Below are positions 49,501 through 57,900 of a stretch of 64,000 nt of DNA, piece by piece. The stretch is from Stercorarius parasiticus (Eukaryota; Chordata; Aves; Charadriiformes; Stercorariidae): the NCBI GenBank assembly GCA_013396915.1, contig VWZL01004604.1:310001-374000 (forward strand). The letters run 5' to 3'. The stretch's first letter is position 1, and every line of letters begins with the position of its first letter. Made by a program: the position numbers and the translations under genes. Under the pieces are notes generated by a model, which was given only the letters and a program-made list of their open reading frames with translations, had not been told where the DNA came from and ran no database searches.

Positions 49501-51102
49501 ACTTCTGTTCGGCCTGACGTTTGAGTCTGTGCATATCTGCTTTGTGTTCCTGTAGGCACTGCCCAGATTCAAGACGTACTTTTACCAAGCGGTTGATGTT
49601 GGAGAAGCATATTCAGTTGATGCATGGCATTAAAGACCCTGATGTGAAAGAAATGACTGAATCAACCAATATGGAAGAAAGGGAAGTAAAAGAAGACACA
49701 AAGGTAATCACTTACAAGATTCAGTCACTGAGGGTGAACATCTTTAAATAGGTGCAGGTATTTTGATCCCATAAATGTTTGATCGTCTGTGAAGTACAGC
49801 CTGCCCCCCCCCCCAAAAAAAAAAGACTTGTTACATGCAGAAATTAACAACGTTTTTAAGTGTTTTGGGCTCTGTATGATAAAGAATTTCGCCTGTCCAG
49901 AATTTCACCCAGCATGTCCAGAGCTGACAGCAGAGACACACACATACTATTGTCCTTTACGTGACTCTCTTTCAGCCCAACGTATTGTCGTCTTATTTAC
50001 GTGTTGAAAATGTGGCAGCTATAAACATCGTCTTCATAAACATCATGGAGCATATCTGAGCCACAGAGGATTCTTGAGAAATATTCATGTCAGAAGAATA
50101 ACGAGAATATAAAAAATGATCAGTTTAATTAGTTGTAAAAATTCTGCAAATACGTTAGTTTCGTTACTAGCAACCAGGAGATAATCTGTCGAGTCAAATT
50201 GCAGGCACGAAATAATATTAAGTAATTAAAATGGAGTTCCAGAAGGTAGTGCTGAAAAGTTTCTAGACTGGTACTCTACAATCTGTACACGATTGAAGTC
50301 TCGTTGCTGTGCGTACTTGGATGCAGTTACGCTGGCAAATACGCATGCAAGTTTATACAGCGTACTAGGTACTGTAGCTCTGTCAGAGCTGACAAAACAA
50401 ATTTTACGTGCAATTTATAGTAAAGAAAACCCCTGGTTTTCCAACACGTACAACATACATTTGCTTGTATTATTTCAAATATTGTGTTTATCAAAGTTGT
50501 ACTGGAATCTACCAAAGGAAAGATTTTAAAGTTTGTGAGTCACAAATAGTTATGAAAAGAACTGCGTATTTATGCTTACGTAATGTACCGTTTATGGCGT
50601 TTTTTAGGTTCCTAGTCCAAAGCGTAAATTGGAAGAACCTGTACTGGAGTTCAGGCCTCCACGAGGTGCAATCACTCAGCCATTGAAGAAGCTAAAGATA
50701 AATGTTTTTAAAGTTCACAAGTGTGCTGTTTGTGGCTTTACAACAGAAAATCTTCTCCAGTTTCATGAACACATTCCTCAGCATAAATCTGATGGCTCTT
50801 CGTACCAGTGCAGGGAGTGTGGACTCTGCTACACGTCCCACGTGTCCCTCTCCAGACACCTCTTCATTGTACATAAGCTGAAGGAGCCTCAGCCGGTGTC
50901 AAAACAAAATGGGTCTGGGGAGGATAATCAGCAGGAAAATAAACCCAATCATGAGGATGAATCGTCTGACAGTACGGCATCAGACAGGAGGTGCAAAGTG
51001 TGCGCAAAGACTTTTGAAACTGAAGCGGCCTTAAACACTCACATGAGAACACATGGCATGGCCTTCATCAAGTCAAAAAGGATGAGTTCGGCTGAAAAGT
51101 GA
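20237..51102 (+). CDS. ZNF532: ZNF532, zinc finger protein 532 (complete CDS, 8 coding exons, spliced)
   Basis: Joining 20237-22573, 29161-29342, 32272-32448, 39874-40036, 42973-43251, 48326-48438, 49556-49703 and 50608-51102 gives 3,894 bases: 1,297 residues plus a TGA stop. Every junction is GT-AG and in phase. The N-terminal [15 protein letters not shown] motif (residues 8-22), the acidic [10 protein letters not shown] segment (about 135-152) and the finger array identify ZNF532 of the ZNF532/ZNF592/ZNF687 family. Members of this family are nuclear factors that associate with ZMYND8 in the 'Z3' chromatin complex; human ZNF532 is also a NUTM1 fusion partner in NUT carcinoma. About 15 C2H2-type fingers span residues 617-1282. 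Basic stretches such as SPKRK (1136-1140) and the C-terminal SKR are possible nuclear localisation signals. Length is within a few residues of human. There is no sign of pseudogenisation. The gene lies upstream of SEC11C, as in human. Confidence 0.97.
23316..23321 (+). terminator. Possible intronic polyadenylation signal
   Basis: A canonical AATAAA lies in the intron about 640 bases beyond the stop codon reached if the coding exon 1 donor is not used. It could end a short ZNF532 transcript. A hexamer this common in AT-rich introns is weak evidence by itself. Confidence 0.25.
26181..26527 (+). repeat. CR1 LINE 3' end, well preserved
   Basis: Clear CR1 3' region in the order expected: GAGCCCCTTCCAGTCCCTAA, GGCTCCAGGAAAGCTGGGGA, GGGGAGATTTAGGTTAGAT, GCTGTGAGGGTGGTGAG, CCAGGTTGCCCAGAGAAGCT, CATCCCTGGAGGGGTTCAAG, GGGAGGTGTCCCTGCCC and the terminal TCTGCGATTCTGTGATT. 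It is 5'-truncated and one of the younger-looking copies in the window. It sits in the intron after coding exon 1, same orientation as the gene. Confidence 0.92.
29161..29342 (+). CDS. ZNF532: ZNF532 coding exon 2 (residues 780-840)
   Basis: Acceptor TTTAG|AAG and donor CG|GTCAGT; the exon begins in phase 0 and ends two bases into Arg840. It encodes finger 4 (C782, C785, H798, H802), a canonical C2H2 finger followed by a QHKSPY linker. Finger 5 follows (C810, C813, H825), with C830 or H832 as possible last ligand, so it is atypical. Confidence 0.95.
29343..32271 (+). other. ZNF532: ZNF532 intron between coding exons 2 and 3
   Basis: Donor GTCAGT, acceptor CTCTTGCAG. About 2.9 kb of unique sequence without a recognised repeat or exon. 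The short ORFs have no recognisable domain. Confidence 0.85.
32272..32448 (+). CDS. ZNF532: ZNF532 coding exon 3 (residues 840-899)
   Basis: The first base completes Arg840 and the last two begin Lys899. It encodes finger 6 (C841, C844, H857, H862) and finger 7 (C869, C872, H885, H890). Both are standard spacing variants with four residues between the histidines. Acceptor TTGCAG and donor AA|GTAAGC are strong. Confidence 0.95.
34688..35199 (-). repeat. CR1 LINE with remnant of reverse-transcriptase C-terminus (inverted)
   Basis: Read on the minus strand, the 5' part still translates to the CR1 ORF2 C-terminal signature: [18 protein letters not shown], then [16 protein letters not shown], then [14 protein letters not shown] and [13 protein letters not shown] 3' UTR follows, ending in the reverse complement of AATCACAGAACAGCCCAGGC at the left edge. 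It is 5'-truncated and lacks the catalytic part of the reverse transcriptase. It is the only confident CR1 here in antisense orientation to ZNF532. Confidence 0.93.
36252..36647 (+). repeat. CR1 LINE 3' end
   Basis: The sequence contains GAGAGGCTGAGGGAGCTGGG, TTCAGGCTGGAGAGGAGAAG, GTGGGCACAAACTGCAACAC, CGTGAGGGTGGTCAAACACG, GGCTGCCCGGAGGCTGTGGA and the terminal CTTCCAACCTCAGCCATTCT. These are diagnostic of a CR1 3' region. The translated start keeps the [17 protein letters not shown] signature of the extreme ORF2 C-terminus. It is 5'-truncated and non-functional. Confidence 0.93.
39874..40036 (+). CDS. ZNF532: ZNF532 coding exon 4 (residues 899-953)
   Basis: The exon completes Lys899 and ends in phase 0 after Lys953. 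It encodes finger 8 (C904, C907, H920, H924) and most of finger 9 (C935, C938, H951). The final histidine of finger 9, H956, comes from the next exon, so one finger is split by an intron. Acceptor TTTTTAG, donor AAG|GTGTGT. Confidence 0.95.
40037..42972 (+). other. ZNF532: ZNF532 intron between coding exons 4 and 5
   Basis: Donor GTGTGT; acceptor TTTATTGTAG preceded by a T-rich tract. About 2.9 kb of unique sequence with an A-run near 40539-40549. No exon or confident transposable element is recognised. Confidence 0.85.
42973..43251 (+). CDS. ZNF532: ZNF532 coding exon 5 (residues 954-1046)
   Basis: The exon supplies H956 to finger 9. A Lys/Ser/Asn-rich linker follows (about 957-1020) including [14 protein letters not shown], which is likely flexible and basic. 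It ends with finger 10 (C1023, C1026, H1039, H1044). Both ends are phase 0. Acceptor TTGTAG, donor AAG|GTAAAT. Confidence 0.95.
43252..48325 (+). other. ZNF532: ZNF532 intron between coding exons 5 and 6
   Basis: A 5.1-kb intron with donor GTAAAT. The acceptor is an uninterrupted T tract ending in TTAAG at 48325. It contains a TTTTA microsatellite at 46441-46482 and an A-rich patch near 45831-45850. No coding exon or confident transposable element is recognised. Confidence 0.85.
46441..46482. repeat. (TTTTA)n microsatellite
   Basis: A tract of TTTTA pentamers with one irregular TTTA and one TTTTTA unit, in the intron between coding exons 5 and 6. It is likely to be length-polymorphic. Confidence 0.9.
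48326..48438 (+). CDS. ZNF532: ZNF532 coding exon 6 (residues 1047-1084)
   Basis: The exon starts in phase 0 and ends two bases into Ser1084. It encodes finger 11 (C1053, C1056, H1069, H1074) and the first cysteine of finger 12 (C1083). The acceptor is AAG rather than CAG or TAG but has a very strong pyrimidine tract. Donor TC|GTAAGT is strong. Confidence 0.95.
48439..49555 (+). other. ZNF532: ZNF532 intron between coding exons 6 and 7
   Basis: A 1.1-kb intron, donor GTAAGT and acceptor TCCTGTAG. Nothing else is recognised in it. Confidence 0.88.
49556..49703 (+). CDS. ZNF532: ZNF532 coding exon 7 (residues 1084-1133)
   Basis: The first base completes Ser1084. It encodes the rest of finger 12 (C1086, H1102, H1107), whose Cys-to-His loop is lengthened, then an acidic, Glu-rich linker (about 1112-1133). 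It ends in phase 0 at AAG|GTAATC. Finger 12 is split by the preceding intron, so skipping this exon would destroy it. Confidence 0.95.
49704..50607 (+). other. ZNF532: ZNF532 last intron
   Basis: A 0.9-kb intron, donor GTAATC and acceptor TTTTTTAG. It holds a C10-A10 homopolymer junction at about 49804-49824. Nothing else is recognised. Confidence 0.88.
50608..51102 (+). CDS. ZNF532: ZNF532 last coding exon (residues 1134-1297)
   Basis: It begins with [11 protein letters not shown], an NLS-like basic motif. A basic stretch [14 protein letters not shown] leads into finger 13 (C1172, C1175, H1188, H1192) and finger 14 (C1201, C1204, H1217, H1222). An acidic Asn/Glu-rich linker and finger 15 (C1262, C1265, H1278, H1282) follow. 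Finger 15 has the canonical [12 protein letters not shown] form. The protein ends SSAEK before TGA at 51100-51102. Confidence 0.96.
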   Translation, partial: VPSPKRKLEEPVLEFRPPRGAITQPLKKLKINVFKVHKCAVCGFTTENLLQFHEHIPQHKSDGSSYQCRECGLCYTSHVSLSRHLFIVHKLKEPQPVSKQNGSGEDNQQENKPNHEDESSDSTASDRRCKVCAKTFETEAALNTHMRTHGMAFIKSKRMSSAEK

Positions 51103-52462
51103 TCAGATCATCTGGGATGCAGGAATCTCTCTCCACATTGGAATACTAATGACACTTTTGCTACAGAAAGTTCAAGGTATAATAGCGTTAACAGTACTGT
51201 TCAGGCTGTTGCAATATATTCTGCATAAAAGTGTCCCCTTCACCTCATTGTCTGTACCCTCAAAACCATCGAAGCAGTATTTGAGTTGAAAAGAGTTTGT
51301 ATATATTTAAACTAATAACTTTTATACTCTTTGTTATGTGTTTGTATTGGTATCTAGTGGAAAATTTGGGTTTTTCTGGTTTTGTTTCTGTTTTTTTTCT
51401 AGTAAGTTTCTTTAAAACAGAGTTCTGGATGCTGGGGCAGTTCCTTGGGTTCTCTTAAGCTGTTTCTTCTTGGAATGCTTCTGAAAGAAAGTTTAGCTCA
51501 TGGAAGTGCGTCGGAAGGCAGCACGTGGAGGAGAGTGGGGAGGGCAGGCAAGCTAAGGGGAGATTTTAAATTCTAAGATCTTGTGCTTCTAAATGTCTAA
51601 GGAAGCTTTTAAACTTTCTCTTAAAAATATATATAATATAAAAAAAAAAGAGAAGAAAAAGTACCTCTGCATACGTAAAATGCAGTGCTGGTTTTAGGTG
51701 GCAACACCAGAACAGGTGCAGACCCCCTAGAAAATGATAAAGTACTTTTGAAAAGTATAATTGCACAACTCTATGTATCATGAAGTGATTTTTTAGGCCA
51801 TCAGGTGCTTGTGATCAAAGCTCACATGGTTACAAAAGGGCTGGGCTGCTCTGGATTTAACAAATAAGATGTAATTAGAGGAATAGGTTTATAATGATGA
51901 TGTTTTTTGTCATGTAATTTATTAAACATTATATAGAAGTGACCACACAGCATTATGTATTCTCCTTTATCTCTGGTTATTGAGAGAGAATAGATGACCC
52001 TTGCTACAGGGGTTGGTATGTCCCGGCTCCGTATGCTAATGCCAAATGTTCTGGTGCTCAGTGTCCCACACAGCCACAGCTGTCCCGAAGCTCACCCCCA
52101 CAGCCCGTGGCAGCGTAACTGGGGCTTTCGGCTTCCGCACAGACCCTACGAAGCTCATTCCGCCATTCCAAACTTGTATTAATATCACTAGTTACGCTTT
52201 CACAACGTACAAAAAGGTACCATACTGTCCCTTTCATATATAGTTCTCTGTGAGAGTTATATTTTTGGTTTGTTTTTGCATTTTATACCTTGTATGTATC
52301 CCTGAAAAAAATTTTTGTACTTTTTTTTAAAACAGATTGTGTATATATAGATAGCTGCATGATATACGGTAGTAAATGTTTGGTTCCTTAGAAGTCTTGC
52401 TGCTGTCAGATGTTACTATACACTATGTCCATTACAACTGTATTAAACACATTTCATATGTA

Positions 52463-52468
52463 AATAAA
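52463..52468 (+). terminator. ZNF532: Proximal ZNF532 polyadenylation signal
   Basis: AATAAA within TAAATAAATG about 1.36 kb past the stop codon. T/GT-rich sequence follows within 30-40 bases, as expected for a cleavage site near 52485-52495. Confidence 0.6.
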
Positions 52469-52906
52469 TGTGGAGCATTTTGCCCCTAAAGATTTGTGAG
52501 ATTCTGTTATTTATCATTAAATTTTAACAGTTTTAAAAATGGAAGTGTTTGAAAAAAATATGGATCCTTCTCAGCCACCTCTGTAAAACTTCTAAATCAC
52601 TCTGGAAATTGTGTATCGGATACATTAGTTCCGCTTTCTCTCTTCATCCTCACCCTTAATTTGGTTCGTTGGTAAATGCTTGTTACCTGTTTATATTACT
52701 GGCATATTGAGTGGTTATGAGGCACTTCTCCGTCCCAAACCATACGGCTGGCGTCGCAGGATCTGCGTGTGTAACGTACACTGCCCATCACTGCCCTTCC
52801 CATTGAGTGTATACCTCCTAACACTTGTTTGTTGATGTGCACTGTCAACTGTACAACAAATGAGTTATCACTATGCAGAATGGTGTTTTGTATACAGTGA
52901 ACAGAT

Positions 52907-52912
52907 AATAAA
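52907..52912 (+). terminator. ZNF532: Distal ZNF532 polyadenylation signal
   Basis: AATAAA within GATAATAAAAATT, followed by a T-rich stretch (TTTTGGTTTTTTTCCC) beginning about 30 bases downstream. It could give a 3' UTR about 440 bases longer than the proximal site. Confidence 0.5.
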
Positions 52913-52935
52913 AATTAAATTTTCACAGCCATTAT

Positions 52936-55900
52936 TAATACTTTTGGTTTTTTTCCCTTTTCCCTGTCTTGCATCTGCCAAGGGATGCTGTGAACCAGCG
53001 ACTTTAAGTCACTGTTGGTGCTGCCAAGAGGCAAAACACTGAAAGTTTCTGACAAGTCATCCGAAAGCTGTTGGGCAGGATGTGAAACGGCGCCGTGGTC
53101 ACAGCCCTCCCCCCAGGTCCCACGCCGCCTTTGCCCCGTGACTGGCACGACGGGTGCGTTTTGCCACAGCCGGTGAGCGGAGCTCAGCTCCTTGGCTGTG
53201 GGCTCCATTCGGTTTTAACTGGAAGGTCGATTTGACTCTCCTGGTAACCTCTTGAAAGGTTTACGGGATGGTGGGTCTTGAACTGCCCCGTAATCTCTAG
53301 ACATCTTTGTGTGTCAGAGCTTGGACGCACCTGGCTATGGCAGGAAAGGGTAACTTTTCCCCAGGTAGCGGTTCCTTTTTGCAGGCAGAAACCCACCTGA
53401 CTGGAGAAGAGAGGAGCTGTTTTGAGGACTATGGCTTTTTCCAAATACCAGACGCAGGGGATGGGGGGGATTTAGTGTGATAATTAAGACCGTTGTGTTT
53501 CTCACATAGTATTTCTTGCCTCATTCTCCAGCTCCTCCAGATGTTGGGGCTTTTCCTTCTGTATCTCCTGAGTAATTCAAGATTAGATACCAGTAATGAG
53601 GAAGGCCTGTCGGGTACCTCTCTCTCCCCAGGGAGACCTCCAGTGTCTAAGCGTTACTGCAGCGGCGATGGTTCTGCCAGTTCCCTTTTGAGAGTCTTCT
53701 GCCTGGAAGCTGGTTTCGTCCGAGCAGAGATTTCCTGGCAATGACCAACCTGTTCGTTTATTGCTGTTTTACTTGATCTTGAGCAAAGAGTTTCACGCTT
53801 TGTTTGGCTGCCCCTTTCAGAAATGACGGCTCCTTTGCTGCTCAGAGCCCCTCGGTGTGTGTCTGTCGTGGTCCTGAATGTGCTGGTCTCGTCTCTGTGT
53901 CCACCCATCCCTCAGGGGCCATGCGTGCTTATCGGGTGGAAAAGCAAAAGCAAATGGTGGCCCCAAATGCAAGGCAGGCACATCGGGAGTGTAGTGCCTT
54001 ATTAATGAACCAGTTTTTGACTGACTGTGAGGGTGGCTGTTCCCTAGAGAGACTCCCACCGTGTGGGAAGGGGAGGAAGGCCAGGAGCGATGGGAAGGCA
54101 GATCTCCCTCACATCGTGCAGCGGCACCCATCACAGGCAGCGTGTTTTGCCTGGTCCTCTGCAGCCCCAAACCTGAACCACCAGCTCTGCTGCGGGAACC
54201 CGATGGGCCCCACCAGCAGGGAGCAGAGAGGGCCGGGGGACACAGGGATGCCAACATGGGGGCCGTGGCCACCCGCTGTGGGGAGCCCCCCGGTTCCAGG
54301 GCACTGGGCCGCCTCTGCCATTGCAGATACCCCCAGGACCCCTGGGACACCCTCCAGCCTGCACCGCCTCTGCCGGGGCTTCCCACAGACGATTCCCTAG
54401 TGATTCCCTGGAGACCAGGAAGGGGACGGAACAACGTAAAGCAACGTGAGACAGCAGCAAGATGGCAAAAATCTCAGTTTGCACGCCTAGGGGAATTATT
54501 TCCTCTTGTAAACTATAAAGAAAATATTTAAACATCTTTTTACCTGAGATCTGACACTTGAATTGTTTGCTTCTAATTAACGTCGTGACACTGACAGTCA
54601 ATTACAATGATGACATTAATCCTCCTCTTTTCTACACCTTCTTTCCTCTGAGGATTTAACAATAATGGATTAAACCTCATAAAACCTGTGAGGTAGGAAA
54701 GGGATCATTTAGCCTCCACTGTTTTGCAGCCACTCTTTTGGCTGAAGACAGAGGTACTTAACACCACACAGCAACTCCAGCCGGCAGATTAGAACAGAAA
54801 TACTAATTAGGGCTTCAGGGAGCATTTGGGCAGACGGAACAGAGCGTTAGTGTCAGGTCTGGGGTTAACGTGTGGCTGATTCGCTGCGTTCACCCCGCGC
54901 ACAGGCGGGGATTTCTGACTTCCGTGGAGGCAGTGCCTGACAGGTATATACATATGTGTGTATATGTGTAAATACATATGTATCTGCTCCTGTTGCGTGC
55001 CTTCCCATTCAAGCCCTTCTGCTCTCTGGCGAGGAATGGCACTCACCGAGGCCACTTCCCACATATTCGGCTGCAGAGAAATGGCCTGACCAGGATCGCG
55101 GCCACCGGCACGGGAGCTTGGGGCTGTTGGGGGGCTGCGCTGGTCCCACCGCTCCCGGCCATTCACGACCTGTGCAGCCCCTGCACCACAAGGCTCGGAC
55201 CCACCTGCCAGCACAGCCTGAATAAAACTGATTTTTCCCCTGCTAATATCGGGTAACACTGGCCACGTGGCTGAATCTCCACGCACGTGCCCCCCTCAGG
55301 CCCCCTCAGCTGACCGAAGTGTGCTTCCGTGTTTCAGAGCACACCTCTCTGAGGCGGTGGGCTCTCCTCAGCCGCTGGGCTTCCCGGCACACAGCCCTTT
55401 TGCCGAGGGGTCGGTGGGGTCTGGCTGCGGCACGGTGGGTCGTCCCGCCTGGCCCAGGCTGTCCCCAGGGCTGGGTGTGCACGGGGTCTGCGGGAAACGG
55501 CACGGAAACAGGTCAGTGAGGCTGTCGTACCTGTGGAAAAAAACCACACAGGCCACTGGGGAAGGATTTGAATGTATTGTCATGGGGACACGTGCTCGCT
55601 TACCAGTGGGAGGGTGACAGAAAATGGCAGCGTGGGGGTTCACAATAGCCAGCGAGGCAGAGTGGAGCCGGCCCATCGCTTTGTCACAGCACCGTGCTGG
55701 GACGCTTTCCAGAGCGTTCAATTTGCCAGCAACAAAAATGCCCTTGAGAAAGGCTGTGAGGCCAGTGGGAAGGGACAATAGCGAGGGAAGTGGGACACTG
55801 GGTCAGGCAGAGACGCCTCGTTCCCTGCAGTCAGCCCCGCAGGCAGCAGAAGGCTGGGCCACGGCAGAGCCGGGTGGCAGCCATGGCCTCCATGAGCAAT

Positions 55901-56500
55901 GAGCACGGCACCTCCCTGCCAAGCCTGGCCGATGGCCTTCACTCTGGCGCAGCCAAAGGCACCAGGACAAGCGCCCCGGCCCCGCGCTGTGTCCCAGCCT
56001 GGTGCAAGCCCCGGACATCCCTGGGACACTGCACCAGACGGTGCCATGGCCGTGCTGGCGTGGGTTGGTGCAGGGAGGCGATGGCGTGTCCAGACGGGCG
56101 ATGGTTTCTCCCACCAGCATCTTCCAGGCATCCGGTGGCTTTGGCTTTGTCAGACAGAGGCCTTGAGCCAGACAAACCCTTGGTCTGATCAGGGCAGGGT
56201 GGCTTTAGACTCTTCCTTACCCAAGCTGCAGCTTTTTCCTGCAAACTCAGATCCGCACACCGTCTTCCCCTCCTGACGGATGTCCCCTGTCCCCAAGGGC
56301 AGGATATGTCCGTCCCCGCGCCCCTGGGCTGTCTGTCCTCCCTCTGCCCCCAGCCGTGGGGGCTGCGGTGCAATCCGGACCCTCGCGCGTCCCGCTGTGT
56401 GTCCCACGCATCCCCTGGCACTCACAGGGCTGGCCCTGCCTTACCCAGGGGGGTGTTTGGCCGTGCCCTGGCCAGCAGCCCTTTGCAGAGCTGGGTACGG
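52936..56500. other. Intergenic, GC-rich, no gene recognised
   Basis: Between ZNF532 and SEC11C. GC content rises from about 53000 and stays high to 56500. Overlapping ORFs of up to about 205 codons occur on both strands, which is typical of stop-poor GC-rich sequence rather than genes. None has a recognisable domain or plausible exon borders. A TA/TG-rich patch at 54945-54983 is a short microsatellite. Confidence 0.5.
54945..54983. repeat. TA/TG-rich imperfect microsatellite
   Basis: Alternating pyrimidine-purine sequence built from TATA, CATATG, TGTGTATATG and ACATATGTAT, with partial inverted symmetry around CATATG. It stands out from GC-rich surroundings. Confidence 0.7.
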
Positions 56501-57229
56501 CAGACGTGGACTATGGCTGACCACAATCCCTCGACTTCCAGACTTGTCTGCTTTTCTTTTTTATTTCTGGAGGGCATTTACAGATGCACAACTTGATCTG
56601 CCAAAGGCCCAAACGTTCCCAGTTCTTAACCTCGGTGTATCTGTGGGGAATTCAGTACGGCAGGTCTATTTAGTTTTAAAAGGATTTTTATATAACTCTG
56701 ACCTTTTCATTCTGTTAATATTACCTTTCTCAGTATACCTCGCATACACACGCAGCTGCCAGGCCAATAATGGGACACAGAAAAACCCATTTTATTTTAA
56801 AACCTTTCTCAAATATTAGGGCAGTTCAGGAGTCAATTCTTTGTATTTGAATTTCAGATTATTACTAAAAGGTTACCTGTCTAGGCACTTGGAAGGACCA
56901 CGGGTGGGTAACGGCGTGAAAAGAGAACTAAGTACAGAATATGGCAAACACAGCAGGCAGGAGTGTGCCCGACCTCCATCCCTGGGCTTGGCAGGCAAAC
57001 CGGGCAGCTCTGGAGGCGTGCGGAGATCCCCGTCCCCGCCGGAACCATCTCCGGGGTGACTGATGCCAGCCCGGGCCCAGAGCAGCGCCCTGTGCCGAAG
57101 CACCCGCTCTCCTCCTCTGCCATGGGGGGCTTTGGAAAGCAAGGCATCGGAAATGACCCAAATTCGTCTGGAAAATGAACAGGAGGCACTGCGGTTTTCT
57201 TTTCTGACCCCCTGGTTTCTGCTTTGAAG

Positions 57230-57900
57230 GAAAAAATGTATTTGGAGCAGTAATGTGGCTATTAGCAAAATAATCTGAGCATTGTATCCTTCACAGATAT
57301 GTCCCCTAATGTGATTTGGCAGAAGCCTTTATCCACTTCATTTATTTTATATTCTCAAATTCTGCTATTTTGTATTCAATGATTCTAATGCGATGGCGGG
57401 GATATGGACGTGCTGCATTATAAGTATTGCTCTCTCCGAGTCCGTCCACCACTTGGCCAATGTTGCCATAGCTCTGCGTGCCAGATTAATATTGAAGTTC
57501 AAGTACAACAATATTTCCTGCTTTAAGTGACTGTCACTTTCTCAGTTAAAATGCACAGCAGCCCCCGATGAATGCAATCAGGCTGTAATTGGAGGAGCTA
57601 CTGTCTCAAAATATCACTTGGTCATTACATTTACATACTGTTGCTGTTAGCAAAATGAGCAGAGCCCTTTATACGCCGAGAAACATCTCCGCATCACCAG
57701 CATTGCTCCGGGTGGTTTACCTCACTGCAACGCTTCCCACACAGGGTGTGCTCCGCGCCTGCAATTCAAGCAATTTCCAAATGCTCATAAAAGTCAAGGC
57801 ACAAGCGTGAAATAGCAGAGTCGATGGCCAGAGGCCAAATTCCTGTCCATTGAACTCAGTGACCAGCCGCCAGATCATCTATGATGCTGCTGTGATTGAG
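57230..57900. promoter_or_regulatory. Candidate conserved non-coding element
   Basis: A unique, AT-richer block after a GC-rich stretch, with no convincing ORF and no repeat signature. It is dense in short motifs used by homeodomain and related factors, such as TAATTG at 57586-57591 and CCAATG near 57456. This appearance is typical of distal enhancers in gene deserts. Conservation is suspected only from style of sequence; no alignment could be run. Confidence 0.3.

Larger units (their letters stand above)
51103..52930 (+). other. ZNF532: ZNF532 3' UTR
   Basis: AT-rich sequence after the stop codon with T- and A-homopolymers and many TATA/TGTATAT runs. It ends at about 52490 or 52930, depending on which AATAAA is used. 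No further coding exon is seen. The 3' UTR call rests on position, base composition and the two poly(A) signals. Its conservation with other species could not be computed here. Confidence 0.75.

Noticed and set aside
53804..54601. Overlapping ORFs of 156-205 codons on both strands
   Set aside because: GC-rich sequence with few stops gives open frames on both strands at once. No family signature, no paired splice sites and Pro/Gly/Arg-rich composition.
55267..56819. Cluster of overlapping ORFs of 100-180 codons on both strands
   Set aside because: Same reason as for 53.8-54.6 kb; the frames conflict with each other and resemble no known protein.
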